DNA from: Sipunculus nudus
Lineage: Eukaryota > Annelida > Sipuncula > Golfingiida > Sipunculidae
Direction of reading: 5' to 3'
NCBI GenBank assembly: GCA_026874595.1
Contig: CM049306.1
Location: 103,367,142-103,431,141 of the forward strand
DNA length: 64,000 nucleotides
Shown here: piece after piece, positions 49,754-60,301 of the stretch
Layout: every line of letters starts with the position of its first letter
Numbering within the stretch: position 1 is the first letter of the stretch
Notes under the pieces: model-generated
Told to the model about the DNA's origin: nothing
Seen by the model: only the letters and a program-made list of their open reading frames with translations
Databases searched by the model: none
Translations under genes and position numbers: made by a program

Positions 49754-52700
49754 AGGATGATTCCAGCTTTGATAGCCCGGCCTGGTTGTTTGATTTACAG
49801 AACGAAGCTAATATCAAACTGCCTTGCTGGGAGAAACCGGTGAATAGTGTCAGTGACAAAGGAGTATTTTCTGTAGGCAAGTTCAACATCTGGCAATTTT
49901 TATACAGATTAGTAAACAATGCTTGAAACAAGGAAACTTGTGTTCCTTCCTTTTCTTTGAATAAAAAAAAATCAAAAGAGATGAACCTAAACCTGTGGTC
50001 TACTTGTATTAATTAAAAGATACATCAATTTTGCATATTAAACTAACTGAATGATAGTCATTATTTTTAATGATTTAAAATTTGTTCTATTATAATGATA
50101 TATAACACAAGCATATGATATAACTTATAAGATATCCTATCATTTAGTGCAAATGACATATTTACATATTTTTATAAGTCATATCTTTTGCAAATTAGTA
50201 TTTGGTTGCACAGAAAAAAACAAATGAGTACACTTGTAATGTAATATATCATATAATATGGGTATGAAAAATATAAAATATGAAAACAAATGTAATATAA
50301 CAAGTATTTTTTACCTTATTAGATGATGTAAGGATACTGACCATAATATTTATCAAATTAATTCTATGGCACATTGATTATTTGTAGTTATTTGTAACAG
50401 GTTAGATAGATAGATATATTTTATTCACAACAACAAACACATACAGATCACAATAAAATGGATAAATATAAAATATACATATATCTATCAAAATTATATT
50501 CATAAAATCTGCAAGTGTTAAAAGCCATGAAAAAGGAGCACTAAAAAGTAACCTTACGTTTGTGAGGTATACTTATTTCCATAGTGGACCTTGAAACACA
50601 TTTAACAAGATGGCAGACCATGCATACAATTTAGATAATTTATCATATTAGTTGATTTCAGAATGCTGACTGAGACTATCGAACATGGAAACACTTATTC
50701 ATGTACATATGTCAGTCAGTTACATATATGTAAAACTATTGACTACAGTATTTTAAAAATTACAGTGATAATAATAGTTACATGTATTGTTTAAAACGAC
50801 TGAGTGTTCATAAAAAAGTGACTAAGACATTCATGTAACTGTGAGTTACATCTATTAAATACTGTGACTAAGAGATTCAAGGATAAAAAGTGACCATGAT
50901 TAATAATTATGTAATAAAAATTCCCTTTTCCAGTTCCTTCATTTTCCTAAATAAGTAGTCTTTGCAGTTCATCATAAATAATCTCTTACTGTTTGAAGTT
51001 TTAATACTAGATGGCAATTCATTCCATAATTTTATTCCATTAAATTTAAAACTATATTTACCCTGAGTTTTGACTTGAGGTACAACATAAGCTTGATTAC
51101 TTCTTCGTGTGTTATAACAATGTCTAACAGGTTCCATATCACTAAGGTATGCCGGAGCATGATGAACATGAGTATTATACATTAGACCCAGTGTTAAATA
51201 TTCAACCCTATGTGAAACATCCAACCATTTCAGCTTTTTAAAGTCACTTACTCTTAGGCTTTGTCTATTTGAATAATTTCTGACAAAACGTACCATTTTA
51301 TTTTGAGCAGTCTGAAGCCTAGTCTTCAGTTTTTTATGAAGTCCCCGGTACCAAGTGTTACAAGCATAATCAAAAATTCCCTGTAGTAGTGAAGAGCATA
51401 ACAATTTTCTTTCCCTGAAATTCAAATTTGCATGTTTCCTGTACAGAAATTTTATTCTAGCAAAATAATAGGCAAAACCAGTGGTTTACTTTACTTTGGC
51501 TTACAGCACATTTTCACATACAGAATTTCTACTTGTTTGTCACAGGGCTCACCATACAGGACAGTGTGGTATGTGAACCTGAAGGAAAGCAGGACCAGCT
51601 GGTGATATTATTATTCAGTTTATTAAGAAAGGAAGATGGTTTCTGGCTGAATCCAAACCCTGACCTTCCCTGTCTGGTGAATGATGACGATGTGAAGAAC
51701 ACAGTGCTGCTGAGCAAAGGTAATATGGAGTAGGTCTGTGGTGTATGTAACAATTATACATGTCATATAGAATGGGATCTTGTTAATGGAATGAGAGAGA
51801 AAGAGAGAAAGAGGGAGAAAGAGATATTAAGGGGTCCATTCTGATATCTGACATCTATTAACTTAAGTTAGTTGTTTTGCTTACATCCATATGTTTATTA
51901 TATAAGGGGCCTGCTAAAATAATCCAAACACATTCAACAAGCCTCTGCCAAAATAATTGAGACACTTTCAACTAGCCTCTGCCAAAATAATCCAAACACT
52001 TCAACACGGACATCTGACAACAAGATGAACCAGAATTTTGAAGAGGGAGGCTTTGCAACTTGTGATCTTTAACTTCCTCACATATGCAACAAGTTAAGCT
52101 TACATTACCGGTACATGGTTTTTCAGTCTGTCAATATTGCTTTAGTTTACTTTTTGTAGGTATATAAATAAGCTCATACTTCCGTCTCAGATGTGTTATA
52201 GGAATTACTTATCTGTCAGGAAGTTCACTTGGAGGTATTTTATTAATCATTCTCAAAAGTACATGTATTTTACTGTTGGTCACAGTACAACATGAATGTG
52301 TAATTCTGCAGGATCCACTATCAAGGCTGGAGATCGGTTTATCAGGTTTCATCAGAGGGGGACCAGTCTCAAGAGACTGGGTGTACCAGGGCTCTCAGCC
52401 AATAGGGAGCCTCCTCCTAAACCAAAGAGATCCAATCACAAGCAAGTGTCCTTAAAACAACCTGAGGAAGAGGTAGAGAAATGCAAATAAATATTTGATA
52501 TAATCCAGGAGTTTATAGGAGTATATATCATCTCCTTGATATACTTAGCTTTGTTGTTTACAAAAGCCTTATGGAAAGCCTTACTGTTTGAAGTTTTTCA
52601 AGAATTATTATATAGATGTAATGAATATGTCTGCATTCATAAATGTTACATTCTTGTCTTTAGTATGAATAACATATATTATGGAAATTTAAAAAAAAAA

Positions 52701-55700
52701 ACAAGTCCCTGGTAGCATTTTGGAATTTGGAAACTTTCTCGTGTGAATAAACTCTGCTGCTTTAATAGACCAGAAGAAGGAAAGAATAAATTGAAATATG
52801 GTGTAATGGCTGCTACAAGTGTGAGATGTTTGTTTCACAGTTGAGAGGGCAGGACCTGAGATAAGTATCATGACTCGAGGATGACAACACATTCAAGGAA
52901 AATAAACATGTAATTTAAAGCATTCTATAGTATGATGTTTGAAAGAGTCATAATGTCATTATGTTGTTTAATATTATCATTGTTATCATTATTACTGGTT
53001 CATGTATTATTATTATTATTGTTATATTATTATTATTATTATTATGATAATTATTTTTATTATAATAATAATTATCATTATTATGATTAGTGGTTGTAGA
53101 AGAAGTAGTAGTAGAAGAAAAATATATTTTATATATGAATATTTAATTTATCTATTATAATTGTAAATACTTTTTTGTATTTATTTCTTATGTATGTTTA
53201 GGAGAGTATGTAAAGCATATAATTCTTTCACTATTATTGTTGTTGCTGTTGTTTTTGTATTATTATTATAATTATTATTATTATTTATATAATTATTTTT
53301 GTTATTACAGGATGATGAGGAGACAGACAGGTCACTGTTACAGAGCTTCTGTGTGGTTACTCATGCTACTCTGGATGAGGAGTTACTCAGTCAGCTGAGT
53401 ACCAGTGATCAGATCGCTAATTTAGCAGCATCGTACCTGAGCAGGCAGCTGCTCCACCACACTGACATCGTCCTCTCCACAGTGGACATGGACAAAATCT
53501 ACAGAGTCATGCAGGTAGGCTATCATTGATTAAATTCAAGTATCATTCTATCTTTTATACAGATTTGGAATATTTAAAAAAACCATCAAGCATAATTATG
53601 TAGCCATTAGTTATGTTTAACATTAGTAAAACTCTAAACACAGGGACTTAAATTGTACATAGCTGTAGTTTTTGACTGAATCACAGTCATCATCAGGGCT
53701 TGTGACATGACCACAGAGATCATGTGACAACAAGTGGTTGTAAATCTGCAGGAGTTCTAGGGCCAGGTCAAGGTTCATGGCAGGTCAGTGGCACTAGATG
53801 TTAAGTGCCTCCTTTACTTTTCTTATGACATCAAAGAAATCTTATTCTAGGATCTTGTCCCACTTGTCGTCACATGATCCCTGTGATCATATATATGGAT
53901 AAGTATATATGGATAACTTTATACAGATATTTTTTTTTTATAATTGTATGACCTGTTTTAAGCATAAAAATATATTTTCAGTAAGATGTCTCAGCAAAAA
54001 TTACTATGCAGATTATCATAAAATTTTGAGAGCTTGTTTTAGCTCTGTACAACTTAAATTTAGTCAAATTTAAATTTATTTATGACTTTGTAAATATTTA
54101 TAAGAAACTAATTACAAATGGAAATTATGTATAATTTCTTACAGATTTAAAGCTGTTTGCATCAAGTATAAATATTTTTCAAATGGAAACTGTGTATAAT
54201 TTCTTACAGGTTTAAAGCTGTTTGCATCCAGTATAAATATTTCTTTCAACAGATGCTGTATTTTCTTCATTTACAGGAGATAGCAGTCGATCAGGAGGAT
54301 ATGCTGTTGGAGTTTGCTGTAGATTACAAGAGGTCTATACAGGCCTCACAGCAGCCTGTGACACTACCCTTGACTTCATCAGTAGCTCTCCATGGCCCCG
54401 TGATACACCTGTTAACAAATCTCCTCAAGGCCAGTCTGGTGAGTATTTCCAGGTGTAATCTCTTAAGTTAAAGCGAAATTCATTGGTGACTGATTTCAGA
54501 TCTGGTCTCTTAGTTGTCTTCTGGAGTAATTAATAAACTGATTTATATTTAGCAAATTTGTCCTTTCTGAAAAAAAAAATTCTAGAATTAATAATTCATC
54601 AAACTTGACCCCTGTAATTCCAAATGAAATTTACAATTAAGGTGACAAGAAAAACTATCTGTACTGAGTGTTCCTAGAAATAATTTTACAGAAAAAAATG
54701 TTTTTACTTGATAATTTCTCAGAAAATTTGTTTCAACCGAAAAAAAATTATGATCACTCCACATGGTACAGCAAAGTTGAACAAAGGTTTAACTTCTATG
54801 CATGTTGCCTGTCCTTTTGTCTATCTGTCTTTCTGATTGTTCATGTATGTATTTAAAGTATCAAGGTATATATGAAACATTTCAATGGATTTCACTTACA
54901 CATAGCAGAGAGGAGTATATCAATTTTATTTTTAGATCTTTTGCTGGAAGTAGAAACAAGAGGATTTATTTGCTGACTATGAAGTGAGAAAATCATTGCT
55001 TAGTGACTAAGTATATTTACTTTTTTACATCCTCAGGACCCAGTTGAACACAATGTGTTATGGTTACGTCTACTGTACACCTTTAGCCACTACACACCTA
55101 ATGTGGAGGTGTTCCTGTGTTACCAGACAGCAGGAGTTGTCATGGGAACCATGGCAGCACACTCAGCCCACAGTGAGGTGCAGCACTATGGCTGCCTCAT
55201 ACTGGGTCAACTCAGTACATACAGACCTATGGTTGGACAGAAGGTGTGTTATTGGTTGGTCTATCTAATGTTTTTATGTACAAGTGTATACAGTGGGTCC
55301 ACCCAATGACAGACACATGTTGAACCTGAAATTTTTGCCCATCATAGCAAGATGCCCATATTATTGAGGTTGCAAATGTATTTAACTACTTTATCATGAA
55401 CCACTTCAAGCATTTGTCCATTATAGTAAGATGTCCTTATTATTGAGGTTGCAAATGTATTTACCTACTTTATCATGAACCACATCAGGCATCCATGAGG
55501 TGCCCGTAATAGGGAGGTGTCAATAGAGGGAGGTTTAACTGTATATAGAATAGATTACAGATTGTGTTAATCAGTGCATTTGCAGGATAAAATGTATAAA
55601 TCATTGTTTTATTATAAAACATACTCATATCATTTGTATTACTTTTATTCAGTAAATATTTCCAAAAGCTATGTGTGAATTGAATGAATTGAATGTAAAG

Positions 55701-58700
55701 ATATCTGTGAAATAATAGTCTGCATATTTACAAATGATATCTTTATTTTACTATTTCTGTACACTAGGCATGTTTTGATTACATGCGAGGACTACAATTC
55801 TTTTATTGAAATGAAAGATAAGAAGTATGAGGACAAAATGGAGGCACCGGTAACACCCATGTTACTCATTAAATGTTGATCCAGATGTGATGTGATTGCA
55901 GGGTCCTGTACGTGAGAGTGGTGTGGAGCTCATTGTCAAAGCCATGAAGACTCACAGTCAGGACTTGTCTGTGCTGAGACCAGCATGCAGAGCACTGGCT
56001 AATCTGACTACTGTGACTACCAGTACACTTCAAGATATTATCAATGGAGGTAGCTCAGTACTAAAGCTGGCTTGTTTCTCAGTTACCACACAGGGAATAC
56101 TTATAATATCAGGGTGTTTATAATGTAGATGCTATTCAAATTGTTAAAAAGGAGCATTTGCATTGATATAAATATTTGTTATGAAGTGTGTGTTTAAGCC
56201 AATATCTAGCATAATAAATATCTATTCTTCAAGTAGCTAAATTTTATTTAGTCAGAGCTAGATTTTTAAAAAGAAAAATATGTCATCTTTCGATGCTTCA
56301 CTTTGAGCATGTGTTTTAGATTAAAAGAAAGTTTAAAACTATATATTTTTTTCCATTTACAGAAGTGACAAAAGAACCTGAACACACAGAGAGGAATTTA
56401 GGTATCCTTGAGTTTTTACATACTCATGCTGTAGAAGTTGTCATGGAGACACTGAGGAGCTATAGTGATGATGTCACATTATATTGTGAGTGCAGACGTA
56501 TCCTGAATTTTTTCAAAGGTGACATATCAGGGTATGTATATGCATAAAGCTGACTGATTCACCTTATACCTTGTTTCCATCCTCATTCTACCAAGTCTGT
56601 GGCAGCTTTTCACAGACCTGATATCTATTTCATGAAAAATGAACAAGCCTGCAAGTGTTCTGGCCAAAATCAAAACTGTCAGTCAGAACCAATGAACAAT
56701 ATTTATAAAACAATACACTGTTCAAATGCTATCTGAACAAGAACATGAGTGCACAAAAAATGGGACATGTTTAAATATCTTTATTTGATTGGTCAAAATC
56801 TTGATGCTCTCCCTTCAGTGCTAAATGCCTGTGTAGAACTAGCACCCGAAGTGCTCTGGTAGCTGTGTAAAACAAGTTTACGTGGGTCATTTTATTGGTT
56901 CAATTGTGTTTTTTTATTCATTGAATAGATGCCAGAGTTGATCTGGTAGCTGTGTAAAACAATTTTATGGGAGTCATTTTATTGGTTCAATTGCGTTGTT
57001 TTTTATTCATCAAATAGATGCCAGAGTTGCTCGCTGAATCAAGGTCTATGAAAAGTGGAGCTGCTATAGACTTGGTAGTATGAAGATGCCTCTTTCCTTT
57101 TTATTAAATCTATCTTTTAATGTATAATAAAAAATAATGTTTAAGAAAGTTGAGATCTAATTGTATCTGCCAAAACAAAGTTGTGCAAGTACTATGTTTT
57201 TAACCAGGTTCCACCGCAGCCATGTTCATTTCTCGCAAACTCCTCTGAGACCATTGGACCAATTTATCCAAAATATGACCCCATTATCAGGTCACATGTG
57301 AACTGGTGCCTTACCATTTTGCATTGACCTTTGACCTTTCCTCTCCGCAGTGCATCAATCTGTGCATCTGTTTTCACACATCAACCTACATATTTTCGCA
57401 CTCGTTTGACCAAATGGGCTGAAAATTTGGATGTGTATAGATCTCACATAGCTCATTATCATAGGCAAACTTGTAGCACAACCTGCAACCAATTTTGCAC
57501 AGCATCCTTCTGTTTGTCTGCTGTGAGATAAAACCACTCATATCTCGGCAATGGTTTGAATTATCTGCCTAAAATTTTGCATATGTATACATCTTGAATA
57601 GCTTTCTTGATTTTGTGACAGTTGGTGCCACCTATATTCACTTGTACATGTCAGACATCCATGGTAATATCTCAAGACTGGCTTGACATATCGGCCTGAC
57701 ATTTTGCATGAGTATAGATCTTTCCTAGCTCTACAACTTATACAAATTCAGTGGCCCAACTTACAACCATTTTTGTATGGTGTCCATCTGTTCATCTGCC
57801 TAGGGTGAAAATCAATCATATCTCAGCAGTGGTTTGACTTATCCACCTGAAATCTTGCATATGTATACATCTTGGATAGTTTTCTTTTTCAAATATCAGG
57901 TGTCACCACCTACAGTCATGTTTAAGTGGCAAACATCCATGCTAATATGCAACACATCTCACTCTGATCCTTGCCACTCAATCCATGTCTCACTTCTTCC
58001 ATCCCACTCTGATTATGGTGGATACATGTAGTCGCTTGTCAGCTACCAGTATTCTAGTTTATAATAGTAAATTACCTCTGCTATTATTAATGATACCATA
58101 TTTAAGACCACCTTACTTTGATAAAGAATAACTTCAACTGAGTATTATTTTGTATTTTTATGTTTCAGAAAAGAAAATAAAAGAAGTATTTCTCAGAGGA
58201 TTTCATTTAATGGAAGTAAGCTTGAACCAGAGAAATCAGAACATGATACACTGACCCAGTCAGTGATGATGCCACAAGGTGGTGCCACTGTCACTAAAAA
58301 TCAAACAACTAATTGTGAATATGTCGAACCTACAGGAGTGAATGAAAGTGATCCAGAACATAGCATTGCATCAAATGACACACATGAACCTTTTCTGTTC
58401 ACAGATGATGTGGTATTAAATCAGACAATATGTGATGAAAAGATAAATAACAAACAAGAAGAAACTCCAGAGGTTGACACATCAGTATACATATCAGACC
58501 ATGACCCTGCTAAGAAATCTCATATCAGGCATTCAGTTGATTTTAGCAGGAATTCAGTCACTGATCAAAAACAAGCTGAGAAGCAGCTAACAGAGAAGGA
58601 TTATGTTGGAGATGAGACAGGCAGATTAACTATGCTAGAAAAAGTAGACATGTTTGATGATGAGCCTAGTCCTTGTGATAATTATGGCAGTGGTGAGAAA

Positions 58701-60301
58701 AAAGACCTTGCCAGATCTGTAACCATAGTTACAGAACATGACTGCATTAGGAGGATTACCAGCAAATCAAATTGTGCAGCCCCAGAAGAAACAAATTCAA
58801 GCTTCCATGATAGACTCAGTAAGAAAAGTCTAGATCAGTCAGAAAAAATAGATTTAGAGTTGAATGTAGAATCTACTGCCAAAACTGAATTATCTGTTGT
58901 TACCAGTTGTGACAAAACTTCAAATTCTAGTCCAAAGGTTAAACTTCAAGGCAACAAAGGTGATCACAAGTTGCTGGACAGAGACCATGAATGTGTTGAA
59001 GAACTCATTGTAGATACAAGTGATGATAGTTTTGGTCATCGTCATTTTAGCCCTGAGAAAGTGAATATTAACAGAAAACAGTGGGGTTCTGTCTACAGTC
59101 CTGAGGGTAATGATATCCTAACAACCTCACAGCAAAGTCTGTCCCTGCAAGATTCAATGGATTATGCTGTCATGAGGTCATGTGACATGAACAGCTCCAT
59201 AGTGAGTGATTTTTGTCCAGAAACAGAAGAAGAGATCAGGATGAACAGGATGATGTGGAAATCTGTTGTGAAAGAACTTAAACTTAAGCAAAGCTTCACA
59301 CCAGATGATTCAAAAGAATTTGTGCAGATTGTTGATGATGTTCATAATGGTTCTGGAGTATCTGTAACAAACCATGTAGAAAAAATTCAAACTTTAACCA
59401 CAAATGAGCAGGGACATAATACTTTAGTGGTGCACAGTGCTGCATTTTCTAGAGATGTGAATGATGGTTCTGAAGTTGAAGAAAAGAAAGGTGAGAGTAC
59501 TGTAACAGAAGATGAGGATGTCCCTGAAGGAGAGGTGAACATTCTGGCAGATCTTCTTCTGGACAGCAACTCTGTTCAGAAACATCTGGAAACCAGGTCA
59601 AAGGTAAGAGCAACTTCTTTCAATTGCACAGAAGCACCTGGAAACCAGTGCAAACAAACCTCTGTCATTGTTTATGAATCAGCTCAAGTTTGTTTCATAA
59701 TCATTGCCATTGAATGGTGGAAGTGGTTTTATATTATCTGGGCAGGCAAAGGAAAGGTTAATGCTGAGGTAAACCCACCCAACAGAGACAGCTTATTATA
59801 AAACCATGAGAATTCAGGTGTGGACAGGCTGGTATATTCTTAAGGTCTGTATTTATCTGTAATATATTTCAATATCTATATGAGCTGTTTCTTATTAGTG
59901 ATGATTGTAAACAGTTTACATCTATTTAATTTTGTTTTGCAGGATTTATTTTTGATTAAATGTTAATTTATTTGTATAAAAATACATGAATCATATGATT
60001 TAGCCTTACTCAGGGATGTCGCTAGTTAAGTAACTTGGGAACTGGAGAGGAAAGGATATGTAAAAAGCACAAAGGTATCAGTATCTTTCCAGTTGCTCCA
60101 GTACCTGTGCAATGCTTGCTATGATGAGGGGAGGATACAGTGTATAGAAACCCTGAAGGTGCCCCTGCCAAGCGCCATGATACAGGCAGGTGTTCCCAAG
60201 GAAACAGCTCAGTACATGAAGAAGTTGTACCCTGGATACATCACCTTGGCTGATGCTGACCCTGCTCTAGCACTCAATGTTTTGGAAACTCTCTCAGACA
60301 G
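49750..60301 (+). CDS. Unrecognised protein with armadillo/HEAT-like helical region, 3' incomplete
   Basis: Ten phase-consistent exons: 49750-49872, 51524-51719, 52312-52472, 53311-53514, 54277-54438, 55037-55243, 55902-56049, 56363-56531, 58169-59603, 60093-60301. They give about 1004 residues, and the last exon ends in phase 2, so the gene continues right. Exons 4-8 are rich in leucine helices spaced like armadillo/HEAT repeats (for example LRPACRALANLTTV and LWLRLLYTFSHYTPNVEVFL). Exon 9 encodes about 478 acidic, Ser/Thr-rich, probably disordered residues. Exon 10 is helical again (LLQYLCNACYDEGRIQCIE). The first exon fit is less certain. It uses a weak GTAGGC donor and the acceptor CATACAG at 51517-51523, the only pairing I found that keeps frame. 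The same donor hexamer is used after exon 4. I do not recognise the family. It could be a scaffold-type protein, and no function is assigned. Confidence 0.75.
50402..51490 (-). pseudogene. 5'-truncated non-LTR retrotransposon (CR1/L2-like) 3' end
   Basis: On the - strand, about 51475-50907 encodes the C-terminal tail common to many CR1/L2-type ORF2 proteins: FLYRKHANLNF, LLQGIFDYACNTWY, LKTRLQTAQNKMVRFV, HYNTRRSNQ-like (HCYNTRRSNQAY) and GIKLWNELPSSIK. A 3' UTR follows, ending in ATATATCTATCTATCTAACC at about 50402. The short tetranucleotide tail is typical of such LINEs. The reverse transcriptase core is absent, so the copy is 5'-truncated. It lies in intron 1 of the armadillo-like gene. Confidence 0.85.
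51908..52003 (+). repeat. Tandem repeat of about 36 bp, three units
   Basis: Three units of the form GCCTCTGCCAAAATAATCCAA plus CACTTCAAC, in intron 2. Confidence 0.75.
53004..53060 (+). repeat. (ATT)n microsatellite
   Basis: ATT/TTA trinucleotide runs, with a second such stretch at about 53257-53300, lie immediately upstream of exon 4. Confidence 0.9.
53707..53890. repeat. Small inverted-repeat element
   Basis: Arms 53707-53737 and 53860-53890 are reverse complements over 31 bp with a few mismatches (CATGTGAC-ACAAGTGG). Together with the roughly 120-bp spacer they form a foldback of about 184 bp in intron 4. Confidence 0.7.
54118..54244 (+). repeat. 65-bp tandem duplication with acceptor-like motif
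   Basis: Two copies of a segment with TATAATTTCTTACAG and TTTAAAGCTGTTTGCATC lie just before exon 5. Each carries a TTTCTTACAG that resembles a 3' splice site. Confidence 0.85.
55337..55495 (+). repeat. 79-bp tandem duplication
   Basis: Two copies share TTATTGAGGTTGCAAATGTA and CTACTTTATCATGAACCAC, in intron 6. Confidence 0.9.
56850..57025 (+). repeat. 87-bp tandem duplication
   Basis: Two copies of CTGGTAGCTGTGTAAAACAA, TCATTTTATTGGTTCAATTG and ATAGATGCCAGAGTTG, in intron 8. Confidence 0.9.
57200..58040 (+). repeat. Interspersed repeat shared with COG5 introns
   Basis: It starts near ACCAGGTTCCACCGCAGCCATG, has monomers with TTTTGCATATGTATA-ATCTTGGATAG, and ends with the segment also seen at 5825-5945. 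It occupies the end of intron 8, stopping about 130 bp before exon 9. Confidence 0.6.

Noticed and set aside
51546-51719. Exon 2 starting at the CAG at 51545
   Set aside because: It would need one carried base from exon 1, and neither candidate exon 1 donor (49873 or 49881) provides that phase.
58263-59801. Extension of exon 9 to a stop at 59801
   Set aside because: A good donor (AAG|GTAAGA at 59604) ends the exon in phase 0 and the next exon at 60093 continues in frame. The extra hydrophobic tail looks like intron read-through.
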